From the NCBI RefSeq assembly GCF_001425865.1, contig NZ_LMDS01000007.1, positions 63,156 through 127,155 of the forward strand: DNA of 64,000 nt, in the 5' to 3' direction. Numbering within the stretch: position 1 is the stretch's first letter; the number at the start of each line of letters is the position of its first letter. This document shows, in pieces, positions 15,123-26,855 of the stretch. The DNA is from Rhizobacter sp. Root404 (GTDB lineage: Bacteria > Pseudomonadota > Gammaproteobacteria > Burkholderiales > Burkholderiaceae_C). A program made the position numbers and the translations under genes. Under the pieces are notes generated by a model. The model was not told the origin of the DNA. It searched no databases and saw only the letters and a program-made list of their open reading frames with translations.

Positions 15123-16562
15123 ATGAACGACGTCTTCACCCTGTCGCTCCCGCTCACGCGCGCGGCCGACACCACGCTGACCGAGCAGCTGGCCGCCCGC
15201 TTCATCGAGCGCATCCGGCAGCGCCTGCTCTCCCCCGGGGCGCGGCTGCCATCGGTGCGCGAATGCGCGCGTCGCCACCAGGTCAGCCCGCACACCGTGG
15301 TCGCCGCCTACGACCAGCTGCTGGCGCTCGGGCTGGTCGAGGCCCGCAAGCAACGGGGGTTCTTCGTGCGGGAAACGCCGGTCGCGCGCACCTCGAGCAT
15401 CACCGCACCGTCCGCCGGGCGGGCGCCGGCGATGCCGCTGCCGGTCAGCGCGACGGCGCTGATCCGTGGCATGTTCCAGCCGCCCGGCGCGCGCCCGATG
15501 CCCGGGCTGGGCACCCTGCCGGCCGACTGGCTCGACCTGCCGCTGCTGACTGCGGCGCTGCGCAAGGTCAGCAGCGGCGCGCAGCTCGGCGCGGTGTCGC
15601 TGCAGTACGGCGAGCCGGCGGGTGAGTTGCGGCTGCGCACGGCGCTGTCGGCCAAGCTCGCGGATTTCGGCGTCACCGCCTCGCCGCAGCAGATCGTCAC
15701 GACGATCGGCGCCACCCACGCGCTCGACGTGCTGACGCGCACGCTGCTGCGCGCCGGCGACAGCGTGCTCGTCGACGAGCCCGGGTGGTCGGTCGAATAC
15801 GCGCGCCTGGCGGCCCTCGGGATGCGCGTGCTGCCGGTGCTTCGCGGCGACGACGGGCCGGACCTGGTCGCGATGCAGCACCTGATCGACGCGCAGAAGC
15901 CGGCGCAGCGGCCCCGGCTGTATGTCACCGTCTCGGTGCTGAACAACCCGACCGGCGCCTCGCTGTCGCTGCAGGCCGCACACCGGGTGCTGCAACTCGC
16001 GCAGGCCAACGACCTCCACATTGTCGAGGACGACACCTACGCGCACCTGGCGCCGGCGCACCTGCCGCGCCTGGCCGCCCTCGACGCGCTGGAGCGCACG
16101 GTCTATGTCTCGGGCTTCTCGAAGATCCTGGTGCCGAACTGGCGCGTCGGCTTCATCGCGGCCCCGCATGCGCTGGTCGACCGGCTGATCGACACCAAGC
16201 TGCTGACCACGTTGACCACACCCGGCCTCACCGAACTGGCGCTGGCGCACTGCCTGGAACAGGGCGGCCTGCGCCGCCACACCGAGCGCGTCGCCGACAA
16301 GCTCGCCCAGGCGCGCGAACGGGCGATCGCGCTGGTCGAAGCCCACGGTTGCAGCTTCGCGGCGCCACCGCGCGGCCTGTTCGGCTGGGTCGATGTCGGC
16401 ACCGACACCGAGCGCCTGGCGCAGGTGTTGCTGGACGACTGGTTGATCGCCCCCGGCGCGCTGTTCCACGCCACGCATCGCCCGACAACCCTGATGCGCA
16501 TCAACTTCGCCACGTCCCAGGACCCGCGCTTCTGGCGCGCGCTGGACGCCGCGCGCGGCTGA
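15123..16562 (+). CDS. MocR-type transcriptional regulator (GntR HTH fused to aminotransferase domain)
   Basis: A 479-residue protein with an N-terminal GntR winged helix-turn-helix (about residues 15-85, Leu-Pro-Ser-Val-Arg-Glu-Cys-Ala-Arg). The C-terminal fold-type I aminotransferase domain has Asn-Asn-Pro-Thr-Gly and the PLP lysine in Gly-Phe-Ser-Lys-Ile-Leu-Val-Pro-Asn-Trp-Arg. Such proteins sense amino acids or PLP adducts. The frame is open 34 codons further upstream, but that would cover the intergenic palindrome. The ATG at 15123 starts right before the HTH. It is divergent from the exporter-aminotransferase operon, its most likely target. Confidence 0.92.
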   Translation: MNDVFTLSLPLTRAADTTLTEQLAARFIERIRQRLLSPGARLPSVRECARRHQVSPHTVVAAYDQLLALGLVEARKQRGFFVRETPVARTSSITAPSAGRAPAMPLPVSATALIRGMFQPPGARPMPGLGTLPADWLDLPLLTAALRKVSSGAQLGAVSLQYGEPAGELRLRTALSAKLADFGVTASPQQIVTTIGATHALDVLTRTLLRAGDSVLVDEPGWSVEYARLAALGMRVLPVLRGDDGPDLVAMQHLIDAQKPAQRPRLYVTVSVLNNPTGASLSLQAAHRVLQLAQANDLHIVEDDTYAHLAPAHLPRLAALDALERTVYVSGFSKILVPNWRVGFIAAPHALVDRLIDTKLLTTLTTPGLTELALAHCLEQGGLRRHTERVADKLAQARERAIALVEAHGCSFAAPPRGLFGWVDVGTDTERLAQVLLDDWLIAPGALFHATHRPTTLMRINFATSQDPRFWRALDAARG

Positions 16563-16648
16563 ACGGCCGGCGCGGTGACCGGTTACATCGCAAGGTCAAG
16601 TCGACGCGAAGTTGCGCGTAAGCAGGGGTTACAGGTGAAAATACGGTC

Positions 16649-17404
16649 GTGATCAAAGGTGAACTCTTCGATTCGACCATTCCGTTCGGCGAACCCGAAC
16701 TGTTGAAGGCGAGCTCATACCAGCGCTACCTCGAGGAACTCGACGCCGACTCGGTGCCGGGCAGCCCCGCGACGCGCCTGTCCCAGTTGAGTTCGTCGCT
16801 GCAAGCCGACCTCTGGCGGCATGAACAGCGTACCGGCAGTTACGAGATCGTGGAAGTGATGGCGGCGTGCCTGCGGCACTCGTCCCGCGTCACGGTCCAC
16901 CTGCAATGCGGCGCCCGGGTGGTGCCGTTGACGGTCTTCCCGTACGAGCGCCTCGTGCACTGCCCGATCGACCTGGACGAACTCGTGGAGCGCCACCTGC
17001 AGCACCTGCACGTGATGCATCTCGAGCCGGCCACCCTCCGGCCGCCCGGCGATCCGGTGCGCGAGTTGATCGGCGAGCCGCGCCTGTACCGATCGTTGGC
17101 GCCGCTGCTGTGGGTGCTGGCGCTGCGCGGCCCGCGTCGCGACCTGCTGCCGGAGATCGCCGGGCCCGCGGTCTACCGGGTCTCGCCAGCGCTCGACCTG
17201 GACACGGCGCCGATCAGCGGCAGCCTGCGCGCGGCGATCGAGCGCCTGCGCCTGCAGGCAATGCCCCTCAGCGCCATCGCGGCGTGGCCGGCCTTCGACC
17301 GCGAGCGCGCGGCGCGCATGCTCAACGCGCTGTACCTGCAGGCCGGGCTGATCGTCAGCCGCTCGCACCCCGACGCGGTGCGCGAGAGCTGGTTCGGCGG
17401 CTGA
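16649..17404 (+). CDS. Hypothetical protein with winged-helix-like C-terminus
   Basis: A 251-residue protein I do not recognise. It starts at GTG (16649), with AGGTGA about 14 bases upstream as a loose ribosome binding site. There is no signal peptide or membrane segment. Residues 60-130 look alpha/beta, with a Val-Thr-Val-His-Leu-Gln strand and a leucine/histidine-rich helix (Arg-His-Leu-Gln-His-Leu-His). The last 50 residues (helix, Leu-Ser-Ala-Ile-Ala, helix, Leu-Asn-Ala-Leu-Tyr, then Gly-Leu-Ile-Val) resemble the winged helix that ends some PATAN/DUF4388 and roadblock-associated proteins. It lies alone between MocR and the convergent uup gene, separated from MocR by 86 bases. The codon use is as in its neighbours, so it is probably a real native gene. 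Confidence 0.7.
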   Translation: MIKGELFDSTIPFGEPELLKASSYQRYLEELDADSVPGSPATRLSQLSSSLQADLWRHEQRTGSYEIVEVMAACLRHSSRVTVHLQCGARVVPLTVFPYERLVHCPIDLDELVERHLQHLHVMHLEPATLRPPGDPVRELIGEPRLYRSLAPLLWVLALRGPRRDLLPEIAGPAVYRVSPALDLDTAPISGSLRAAIERLRLQAMPLSAIAAWPAFDRERAARMLNALYLQAGLIVSRSHPDAVRESWFGG

Positions 17405-17419
17405 CCGTACCGGGCGCGC

Positions 17420-19324
<1,905 letters not shown>

Positions 19325-19395
19325 GGGGTCACGCGTGTGCCGCCGCGCATCACGCGCGCACGACTCTCAGGGAAAACGCGGATTATCCCCGTGAC

Positions 19396-20346
19396 TCAGT
19401 TCTTCAGCGCGGACTCCAGCGCATCGACGAACATCTTCGCCACGTCGAACCCGCTCTGCTGCGTGATCTCCTGGAACCCGGTCGGGCTGGTCACGTTGAT
19501 CTCGGTCAGGCAATCGCCGATCACGTCCAGGCCGACCAGCAGCAGTCCGCGCTTGGCGAGCACCGGGCCGATCGCTTCGGCAATCTCGCGGTCGCGCGCG
19601 CTCAGCGGCTGCGCCACACCCTTGCCGCCGACGGCCAGGTTGCCGCGGATCTCGCTGCCCTGCGGGATGCGCGCGAGCGCATGCGGCACCGGCACGCCGT
19701 CGATCACGAGGATGCGCTTGTCGCCCTTGACGATCTCGGTCAGGTACTTCTGCACCATCACGGTCTCGGCGCCGCCCTTGTTCAGCGTCTCGGTGATGCT
19801 GCCCAGGTTCAGGCCGTCGGGCCCGACGCGGAAGATGCCCATGCCGCCCATGCCGTCGAGCGGCTTCAGGATGATGTCCCGGTGCTCGGCGTGGAAGCGC
19901 TTGATGTCAGCCTCGCTGCGCGTCACCAGCGTGGGCCCGATGAACTGCGGGAACTCGAGGATCGCGAGCTTCTCGGGGTGGTCGCGCAGCGCGCGCGGGC
20001 TGTTGAACACGCGCGCGCCTTCGCGCTCGGCCTGGCCGAGCAGGTGGGTGGCGTAGAAGTATTCGCTGTCGAACGGCGGGTCCTTGCGCATCACGATCGC
20101 GTCGACATCGGCGAGCGCGCTCACCTGCGGCTCGCCTTGCGGCTTGAACCAGTCGTAGGCGTCACCGGTGAGCGTGAACGCCCGCAGCGGCGCGCTGACC
20201 CGGCCGCCGCGCTGCCACATCACGTCCTGCGGCTCGCACGCGAGCAGTTCATGGCCGCGCGACGCGGCCTCGCGCATCATCGCGAAGGTCGAGTCCTTGT
20301 AGGTCTTGAAGCTGGCGAGCGGGTCGGCGACGAAGAGCAGTTTCAT
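19396..20346 (-). CDS. gshB: Glutathione synthetase
   Basis: A 316-residue ATP-grasp ligase joining gamma-glutamylcysteine and glycine. Landmarks are Met-Arg-Lys-Asp-Pro-Pro-Phe-Asp near residue 85, Lys-Pro-Leu-Asp-Gly-Met-Gly-Gly-Met-Gly-Ile-Phe near 160 (the glycine-rich ATP loop) and Glu-Ile-Asn-Val-Thr-Ser-Pro-Thr-Gly near 285 (metal and substrate). Length matches Escherichia coli GshB. The start ATG overlaps the benE stop by four bases (ATGA). gshA heads the same minus-strand run, with two potassium transporters and benE between them. Confidence 0.97.
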   Translation of the reverse strand: MKLLFVADPLASFKTYKDSTFAMMREAASRGHELLACEPQDVMWQRGGRVSAPLRAFTLTGDAYDWFKPQGEPQVSALADVDAIVMRKDPPFDSEYFYATHLLGQAEREGARVFNSPRALRDHPEKLAILEFPQFIGPTLVTRSEADIKRFHAEHRDIILKPLDGMGGMGIFRVGPDGLNLGSITETLNKGGAETVMVQKYLTEIVKGDKRILVIDGVPVPHALARIPQGSEIRGNLAVGGKGVAQPLSARDREIAEAIGPVLAKRGLLLVGLDVIGDCLTEINVTSPTGFQEITQQSGFDVAKMFVDALESALKN

Positions 20347-21536
20347 GATCGGAGACGGGAGGCGCGGGGCCGCCACTGTTGCACAAAAAGCGCCAGCGCG
20401 CCGGCGACGACGCCCCAGAACGCCGAGCCGATGCCGGCCAGGCTCACGCCGCTGAGCGTGACGAGGAAGGTGATCAGCGCGGCCTCGCGGTACGCGTCGT
20501 CGGCGAGCGCCACCGCCAGCCCGCCGCCGATGCTGCCGAGCAGCGCCAATCCCGCGATCGCGACGACGAGTTCGCGCGGGAACGCGGTCAGCACGCCCGT
20601 CACCGCGGCACCGAACAGGCCGACGATGCAGTACAGCACGCCGCACGCGACCGCGGCCATGTAGCGCTTGTCCGGATCGGGATGCGCCTCGCGGCCCATG
20701 CAGATCGCCGCGGTGATCGCCGACAGGTTCAACGCAAAGGCACCGAACGGCGCGAGCACCAGTGTCGCCAGGCCGGTCAGCGTGATGATCTTCGAGATCG
20801 GCATGTCGTATTTCGCGGCCCGGATCGCCGCGACGCCGGGCAGGTTCTGCGAGGCCATCGTCACGACGAACAGCGGCAGCGCCAGGCTCACCATCGCGCG
20901 CCACGTGAATTCGGGGCTCGTGAACACCGGCAAGGTCAGTCCCCACTGCACGCCGCCCAGGTGCAGCCGGCCTTCGACCGCGGCATAGCCGATCCCGACC
21001 AGCAGCACCACCGGCACCGCGTAGCGCGCCCACAGGCGGCGCCCGACGAGGTAGGCCAGCAGCATCGCCAGCACGAGGCCGAGGGCCGATTTCAGCGCCA
21101 CGAACGCATCAAGCCCGAAGCGCGTCAGCACGCCGGCGAGCAACGCGCTGGCGATCGGCATCGGGATGCGGCCCAGCAGCTTCTCGAACCAGCCGGTCAC
21201 GCCGAACAGCGTGATCAGCGCCGCGCAGGCGATGAACGCCCCGGTCGCCTCCGCCATGCCGAAGCCGCCGGCGACACCCGCCGTCGCGAGCACCGCCGCG
21301 CCCGGCGTGCTCCACGCCACCATCACCGGCTGGCGCAGCCACAGCGACGGCAGCGCGGTGCACAGCCCCATGCCCAGGCCGAGCGCCCACATCCACGAGC
21401 TGATCTGCGCCGGCGTGGCACCGAGCGCGGTCGCGGCCGAGAACACGATCGCGACCGAACTGGTGAAGCCGACGAGCACCGCGACGAAACCGGCTGTCGC
21501 CGCCGAGAGGGAGAGATCTTGGAAAAGCGAGCGCAT
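20343..21536 (-). CDS. benE: BenE family (benzoate/proton symporter-like) membrane protein
   Basis: A 397-residue integral membrane protein with about eleven to twelve hydrophobic helices. It begins with Phe-Val-Ala-Val-Leu-Val-Gly-Phe-Thr-Ser-Ser, as in BenE. Pro-Ser-Leu-Trp-Leu-Arg-Gln-Pro, Ala-Trp-Ser-Thr-Pro-Gly-Ala-Ala and Gly-Gly-Phe-Gly-Met-Ala-Glu-Ala mark the pore half-helices of this UraA/SLC26-like fold. The named substrate, benzoate, comes from the founding member. No benzoate catabolic gene is in the window, and the gene is translationally coupled to gshB, so another anion is possible here. Confidence 0.88.
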   Translation of the reverse strand: MRSLFQDLSLSAATAGFVAVLVGFTSSVAIVFSAATALGATPAQISSWMWALGLGMGLCTALPSLWLRQPVMVAWSTPGAAVLATAGVAGGFGMAEATGAFIACAALITLFGVTGWFEKLLGRIPMPIASALLAGVLTRFGLDAFVALKSALGLVLAMLLAYLVGRRLWARYAVPVVLLVGIGYAAVEGRLHLGGVQWGLTLPVFTSPEFTWRAMVSLALPLFVVTMASQNLPGVAAIRAAKYDMPISKIITLTGLATLVLAPFGAFALNLSAITAAICMGREAHPDPDKRYMAAVACGVLYCIVGLFGAAVTGVLTAFPRELVVAIAGLALLGSIGGGLAVALADDAYREAALITFLVTLSGVSLAGIGSAFWGVVAGALALFVQQWRPRASRLRS

Positions 21537-21574
21537 CGGCAGGAGGATAGCGTCGGCCCGGTCGGCCGGATCGT

Positions 21575-21590
21575 GGCGCCGCGCGGCGCC
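21575..21590. terminator. GC hairpin downstream of the first Kup gene
   Basis: A 16-base perfect palindrome, GGCGCC-GCGC-GGCGCC, stands ten bases after the kup stop and before benE. There is no T tract, so it may attenuate or stabilise rather than terminate. Confidence 0.3.
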
Positions 21591-21599
21591 GCCGCCGGG

Positions 21600-23480
21600 T
21601 CAGATCTCGACCTTGGACCCCAGCTCCACCACCCGGTTGGTCGGCAGGCTCAGGAAGTCGGCCGCGGCGGCGGCGTTGCGGTGCATGCTGGCGAAGAGCT
21701 TCTCGCGCCAGTCGGCCATGCCGCCGCCGATCGTCGGCATCACGATGTCGCGCGACAGGAAGTACGAGGTGTCCATCTCGTCGATCACGCAGCCGCGACG
21801 CTCCAGCAGCGCCAGCGCCTCCGGCACGTCCGGCTCGTTCTTGAAGCCGAAGTTCAGCGTGACCTGCCAGCAGTCGTGGCCCAGCGCTTCCATCTCGCAG
21901 CGCTTGTCGAAGCCGATCCACGGCACCTCGTGCTGCTTGACGGTGACGAACAGGTTGGTCTCGTGCAGCACCTTGTTGTGCTTGAGGTTGTGCAGCAGCG
22001 CATTGGGCGTGATGCCCTGGTCGCTGACCAGGAACACCGCAGTGCCCTGCACGCGCGTCGGCGGGCTCACGAACACCGCCTCGAGGAAGCTCTTCAGGTC
22101 GATCGCGTCCTCGCGCAGCCGGGCCGACATGAGCTTGCGGCCCTGCTTCCAGGTCATCATCAGCGTGAACATCACGCCGCCGATCGCGACCGGGAACCAG
22201 CCGCCGTCGAACACCTTGACCACGTTGGCGCTGAAGTAGACGAAGTCGACGATGAAGAAGAAGAAGGTCGCGCCAAAACACAGCGACCACGGGTACTTCC
22301 AGCCGTAGCGGATCACGAAGAAGGTCATCGTGGTCGTGATCAGCATGTCGATCGTCACGGCGATGCCGTAGGCCGCGGCCAGCTTGGTGGTCGAACCGAA
22401 CACCACGACCGCGATCACGATGCAGACGTACAGGCTCCAGTTGATGAACGGCACGTAGATCTGGCCGGCCTCGCGAACGGAGGTGTGCAGGATGCGCAGC
22501 CGCGGCAGGTAGCCGAGCTGCGTGGCCTGCTTGGTGACCGAGAACGCCGCGGTGATCAGCGCCTGGGAGGCGATCACGGTGGCGCAGGTGGCCAGCACGA
22601 TCAGCGGGAACAGCGCCCACTCGGGCGCCATCTCGAAGAACGGGTTCTTCACGCGGCTGGGGTGCTCGAGCAGCATCGCGCCCTGGCCGAAGTAGTTCAG
22701 CACCAGCGCCGGCATCGCCAGGCTGAACCAGGCCAGGCGGATCGGACGCTTGCCGAAGTGGCCCATGTCGGCGTACAGCGCTTCGGCGCCGGTCACGCAA
22801 AGCACGACCGAGCCGAGCGCGATGAACGCGACGCCCGGGTTGCCGACCAGGAAGATCAGCGCGTAGTGCGGGCTCAGCGCCCACAGGATCGCCGGGTTCT
22901 CGGCGATGTGGATCACGCCGAGCAGCGCCAGCACCAGGAACCACGTCACCATCACCGGGCCGAACATCTTGCCGACGCTGGCCGTGCCGTGGCGCTGCAC
23001 CATGAACAGCGCCGTCAGCACCATCAGCGTGATCGGGATGATGTACTTGTGCAGCGCCGGCGCCGCCACCTCGAGGCCCTCGACCGCCGAGAGCACCGAG
23101 ATCGCCGGGGTGATCACGCCGTCGCCGAAGAAGATCGCGGTGCCGAAGATGCCCAGCAGCAACAGCTTGCGGCGCAGCGCCGGCCGGCCGCGCACTGCCG
23201 TCGAAGCGAGCGCCAGCATCGCGATCAGGCCACCCTCGCCGTTGTTGTCGGCGCGCAGGATCAGCACCACGTACTTGATCGAGACGACGACGGTCAGCGT
23301 CCAGAACACTAGCGACAGCACGCCGTAGATGTTCTCGGCGGTCAGGATCACGTGGCCGTGCGCGAACACCTCCTTCAGCGCATAGAGCGGGCTGGTGCCG
23401 ATGTCGCCGTAGACGACCCCGATGGCGGCGAGCATGAGCCCGGCCATGCCGGACTTGTGGGACGAGGAAGAGGAGCTCAA
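21600..23480 (-). CDS. kup: Low-affinity potassium uptake transporter Kup (copy 1)
   Basis: A 626-residue KUP/HAK/KT potassium-proton symporter. The signature [13 protein letters not shown] is at about residues 23-35. Twelve hydrophobic helices reach to about residue 440, followed by a hydrophilic C-terminal domain of about 180 residues. The first start in frame is TTG (23480), giving a Ser-rich lead. ATG at 23447 is the alternative and neither has a good ribosome binding site. It is closely related along its length to the next gene, a tandem duplication. The two share the C-terminal pattern Asn-Arg-Val-Val-Glu-Leu-Gly. Confidence 0.93.
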   Translation of the reverse strand: MSSSSSSHKSGMAGLMLAAIGVVYGDIGTSPLYALKEVFAHGHVILTAENIYGVLSLVFWTLTVVVSIKYVVLILRADNNGEGGLIAMLALASTAVRGRPALRRKLLLLGIFGTAIFFGDGVITPAISVLSAVEGLEVAAPALHKYIIPITLMVLTALFMVQRHGTASVGKMFGPVMVTWFLVLALLGVIHIAENPAILWALSPHYALIFLVGNPGVAFIALGSVVLCVTGAEALYADMGHFGKRPIRLAWFSLAMPALVLNYFGQGAMLLEHPSRVKNPFFEMAPEWALFPLIVLATCATVIASQALITAAFSVTKQATQLGYLPRLRILHTSVREAGQIYVPFINWSLYVCIVIAVVVFGSTTKLAAAYGIAVTIDMLITTTMTFFVIRYGWKYPWSLCFGATFFFFIVDFVYFSANVVKVFDGGWFPVAIGGVMFTLMMTWKQGRKLMSARLREDAIDLKSFLEAVFVSPPTRVQGTAVFLVSDQGITPNALLHNLKHNKVLHETNLFVTVKQHEVPWIGFDKRCEMEALGHDCWQVTLNFGFKNEPDVPEALALLERRGCVIDEMDTSYFLSRDIVMPTIGGGMADWREKLFASMHRNAAAAADFLSLPTNRVVELGSKVEI

Positions 23481-23550
23481 GCGGACTGCCGGAAATTCTT
23501 GTCGGGTGATTGTGCGCCCACGGCAGCGCCCAAACCGCCACGGGCCGTCG

Positions 23551-25428
23551 TCAGATCTGTACCTTGGTGCCGAGCTCGACCACCCGGTTCGGGGGCAGGT
23601 TCAGGAAGTCCGCGGCCGATGCGGCATTGCGGTGCATGCTGGCGTACAGTTTCTCGCGCCAGGGGGCCATGCCGGCGCCCAGCGACGGAACGATCGTCGC
23701 GCGCGAGAGGAAGTACGAGGTCGTCATCGGGTCCAGTTCGAAGCCGTGGCCCTGCAGCAGCTCGAGCGCGGCGGGCACGTCGACATCGTTCTTGAACCCG
23801 AAGTTCAGCGTGACTTCCCAGCAGCCCTTGCACAGCTGGCGCGCGCGCGCCCGTTCCGCGAACGGCACCCAGGGCACGTCGTGGGTGTGCACGGTGACGA
23901 ACAGGTTGAGTTCGTGAAGCACGTTGTTGTGCTTCAGGTTGTGCAGCAGCGCGGTGGGCGTCAGGTCGGCGACCGCGTTCATGAACACCGCGGCACCGGG
24001 TGCGCGCATCGGCGGGTCGGACAGCACGCTCTTCAGGAAGGGCTGGAGTTCAATCGCGTCGGCGCGCAGGCTGGCCGACAGCAGCTCGCGGCCGCGCGCC
24101 CAGGTGACCATGCCGGTGAAGATCAGCGTACCGATGACCAGCGGGAACCAGCCGCCCTGCACGATCTTCAGCAGGTTGGCCGAGAAGAACACCACGTCGA
24201 TCGCGAAGAAGAAGCCGGTGGCCAGCAGTGCCGGCAGCAGGCTGAATTTCCAGGCGTAGCGCAGCACGTAGAAGGTCAGCAGCGTGGTGATCAGCATCGT
24301 GCCCGTCACCGCGATGCCGTAGGCCGCGCCGAGCGCGGTCGAGGAGCCGAAGCCGAGCACCGCGGCGATCACCGCGACCAGCAGCGCCGCGTTGACGGCC
24401 GGCACGTAGATCTGCCCGGCCTCCTTGGCGGAGGTGTGGACGATGCGCATGCGCGGCAGGAAGCCGAGCTGGATCGCCTGCTTGGTCATCGAGAACGCGC
24501 CCGAGATCACGGCCTGCGAGGCGATCACCGTCGCGGCGGTCGCCAGCAGCACCATCGGCACCAGCGCCCAGCCCGGGAACATGCGGAAGAACGGGTTCTC
24601 GATGGCCGTCGGGTGCGCGAGCAGCAGCGCGCCCTGGCCGAAGTAGTTGAGCGCCAGCGCCGGCAGCACGAAGGCGAACCAGGACAGCCGCACCGGTCCG
24701 GCGCCGAAGTGGCCCATGTCGGCGTACAGCGCCTCGGCGCCGGTCAGCGCGAGCACGACTGAGCCGAGTGCGATGAACGCCAGCCAGCGGTGGTGCAGCG
24801 CGAACGCCAGCCCTTCGAGCGGATTCAGGGCCGCGAGGATCGCCGGCGCCTCGAGCAGGTGGAAGAGACCCATGCCGGCCAGCACCGCGAACCACACGAC
24901 CATCACCGGCCCGAACACCTTGCCGATGCCTGCGGTGCCGTGCTTTTGCAGCAGGAACAGCGCGATCAGCACCGCCACCGCGATCTCCTCGACATACGGC
25001 GTCAGCGACGGCGTCGCGAGCTTCAGCCCCTCGATCGCCGAGAGCACCGAGATCGCCGGCGTGATCACGCCGTCGCCGTAGAACAGCGCGGCGCCGAACA
25101 CGCCGATCAGCAGCAGCCCGGCACGCAGGCGCGGCCGGTCGGACACGGACGAGGCGGCGAGCGACAGGAGGGCCATGATGCCGCCTTCGCCGTGGTTGTC
25201 GGCGCGCATGATCAGGGTCACGTACTTCAGCGTGACGACCACCATCAGCGACCAGAAGATCAGCGAGACGATGCCGGTCAGGTTGGCCGGCGTCAGCGCC
25301 AGGCCGTTGGCGGGGTCGAACACCGTCTGCATCACGTACAGCGGGCTCGTGCCGATGTCGCCGTAGACAACGCCGAGTGCGCCGAGGGTCAGCGCCGCGG
25401 TGCGCGACGGGCCGGGTTTGCTTTTCAC
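23551..25428 (-). CDS. kup: Low-affinity potassium uptake transporter Kup (copy 2)
   Basis: A 625-residue Kup paralogue, starting at GTG (25428). It has the [12 protein letters not shown] signature near residue 20, [10 protein letters not shown] in helix three and the same topology as copy 1. It imports potassium with protons across the inner membrane. It lies 28 bases after gshA and 70 bases before copy 1, so it is probably cotranscribed with both. Conservation of motifs in both copies argues that neither is decaying. They may differ in affinity or in regulation through the divergent cytoplasmic tails. Confidence 0.93.
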   Translation of the reverse strand: MKSKPGPSRTAALTLGALGVVYGDIGTSPLYVMQTVFDPANGLALTPANLTGIVSLIFWSLMVVVTLKYVTLIMRADNHGEGGIMALLSLAASSVSDRPRLRAGLLLIGVFGAALFYGDGVITPAISVLSAIEGLKLATPSLTPYVEEIAVAVLIALFLLQKHGTAGIGKVFGPVMVVWFAVLAGMGLFHLLEAPAILAALNPLEGLAFALHHRWLAFIALGSVVLALTGAEALYADMGHFGAGPVRLSWFAFVLPALALNYFGQGALLLAHPTAIENPFFRMFPGWALVPMVLLATAATVIASQAVISGAFSMTKQAIQLGFLPRMRIVHTSAKEAGQIYVPAVNAALLVAVIAAVLGFGSSTALGAAYGIAVTGTMLITTLLTFYVLRYAWKFSLLPALLATGFFFAIDVVFFSANLLKIVQGGWFPLVIGTLIFTGMVTWARGRELLSASLRADAIELQPFLKSVLSDPPMRAPGAAVFMNAVADLTPTALLHNLKHNNVLHELNLFVTVHTHDVPWVPFAERARARQLCKGCWEVTLNFGFKNDVDVPAALELLQGHGFELDPMTTSYFLSRATIVPSLGAGMAPWREKLYASMHRNAASAADFLNLPPNRVVELGTKVQI

Positions 25429-25456
25429 GGGTTGGGGCCGCGGCGGCGCGACGGAC

Positions 25457-26752
25457 TTACTCGTAGACCTCGGCGTTCGGGTCGGTCGCTTCGAGCTCGT
25501 AACTGGCCGCCACCATGGCCAGGCGCGCGATCACGCCGTACATGTAGAAGCGGTTCGGCGCGCTCGCGCCGGGCTTGGCGCCGGGCTTGGGCAACTGGTT
25601 GTGCTCGGCGAACGCGAGCGGTGCGAAGTGCGCGCCCGGGGCGTTCAGGTTCTCGTCGATGCCGCGCTCCGCATTGACGCGGTAGAAGCCGCCGACGACG
25701 TAGCGGTCGATCATGTAGACCACCGGCTCGGCGACCGCGTCGTTGACGCGCTCGTAGGTCGGCACGCCTTCCTGCAGGATGACCTCGTGGACCTCACGGC
25801 CGTCCTTGCCGACGCTCATCTTGTTGCGCGTGCGGCGCGACAGGTCGGCCAGGTCCTTCGGGTCGCGCACAGTCATGATGCCCATGCCGTAGGTGCCGGC
25901 GTCGGCCTTGACGATGATGAACGGCTTCTCCTGGATGCCGTACTCCTTGTACTTGCGGCGCACCTTGCCGAGCAGCGCCTCGGCGTTGGTCATCAGGCAT
26001 TCGTCGCCGGTGCCGTCCTCGAAGTTGACCTCGCCGCACTTGGTGTACATCGGGTTGATCAGCCACGGGTCCATGCCCAGAAGCTTGGCGAACTTCTTCG
26101 CGACCTCCTCGTAGGCGTGGAAGTGGTTGGTCTTGCGCCGCATCGCCCAACCGGCATGCAGCGGCGGCAGCAGGTACTGCTCGTGCAGGTTCTCCAGCAC
26201 CTTCGGCACGCCGGCCGAGAGGTCGTTGTTGAGCAGGATCGTGCACGGGTCGAAGTTTTTCAGACCGAGCCGGCCCCGGGTGCGCAGCAGCGGCTCGAGC
26301 GTCAGCGTGCTGCCGTCGGGCAGCGCCAGCTCGGTCGGCTGGGTGATGGTCTCGTCGAGCGTGCCCAGGCGCACGTTCAGGCCGGCCATGTGGAAGATCT
26401 GCATGAGCCGCTGCACGTTCGCGAGGTAGAACGTGTTGCGGGTGTGCTTCTCGGGGATCAGCAGCAGGTTCTTGGCTTCGGGGCAGATCTTCTCGATCGC
26501 GGCCATCGCGGCCTGCACCGCCAGCGGCAGCATCTCGACCGTCAGGTTGTTGAAGCCCCCGGGGAACAGGTTGGTGTCGACCGGCGCCAGCTTGAAGCCG
26601 GCGTTGCGTACGTCGACCGAGGTGTAGAACGGCGGCGTGTGCTCCATCCACTCGAGCCGGAACCAGCGCTCGATCGCGGGCAGCGACTCGAGGATGCGCT
26701 GCTCGAGTTCGTTGATCGGGCCGTTCAGGGCGGTGATGAGGTGGGGAACCAT
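25457..26752 (-). CDS. gshA: Glutamate-cysteine ligase, Acidithiobacillus ferrooxidans-type family
   Basis: A 431-residue enzyme for the first step of glutathione synthesis, ATP-dependent joining of glutamate and cysteine. It is the betaproteobacterial family that is unrelated in length to the 518-residue enterobacterial GshA. Recognisable blocks are [12 protein letters not shown] near residue 36, [10 protein letters not shown] and [11 protein letters not shown] near residue 290 (nucleotide loop). It heads a run with two kup genes, benE and gshB. The amtB terminator lies just upstream. Confidence 0.93.
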   Translation of the reverse strand: MVPHLITALNGPINELEQRILESLPAIERWFRLEWMEHTPPFYTSVDVRNAGFKLAPVDTNLFPGGFNNLTVEMLPLAVQAAMAAIEKICPEAKNLLLIPEKHTRNTFYLANVQRLMQIFHMAGLNVRLGTLDETITQPTELALPDGSTLTLEPLLRTRGRLGLKNFDPCTILLNNDLSAGVPKVLENLHEQYLLPPLHAGWAMRRKTNHFHAYEEVAKKFAKLLGMDPWLINPMYTKCGEVNFEDGTGDECLMTNAEALLGKVRRKYKEYGIQEKPFIIVKADAGTYGMGIMTVRDPKDLADLSRRTRNKMSVGKDGREVHEVILQEGVPTYERVNDAVAEPVVYMIDRYVVGGFYRVNAERGIDENLNAPGAHFAPLAFAEHNQLPKPGAKPGASAPNRFYMYGVIARLAMVAASYELEATDPNAEVYE

Positions 26753-26810
26753 GGTGGGATTCTAGGCATCTGGGGGCGCCCATCGCGCCACGCAACCCGC
26801 CGCGCCAACG

Positions 26811-26835
26811 AAAAAGGGCCGCCTCACGGCGGCCC
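26811..26835 (-). terminator. Rho-independent terminator of the porin-glnK-amtB operon
   Basis: The arms GGGCCGCC (26816-26823) and GGCGGCCC (26828-26835) enclose a TCAC loop. Read on the minus strand the stem is followed by TTTTT. It begins 20 bases after the amtB stop codon and separates that operon from gshA. Confidence 0.88.
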
Positions 26836-26855
26836 CCGGTCACGCGCGGAACGCG

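Noticed and set aside
12930-16478. Minus-strand frame of 1182 codons spanning the aminotransferase, exporter and MocR genes
   Set aside because: Only the last 393 codons are a gene. The upstream part is antisense to MocR and in the wrong frame of the exporter.
20343-21536. Benzoate catabolic locus because of BenE
   Set aside because: No benzoate dioxygenase, catechol or box genes are nearby, and the gene is embedded in a glutathione/potassium run.
20379-23312. Plus-strand open frame of 977 codons opposite benE and kup
   Set aside because: Composition (Arg/His/Gln/Asp-rich) is that of a GC-rich antisense shadow, and the minus strand encodes well-conserved transporters.
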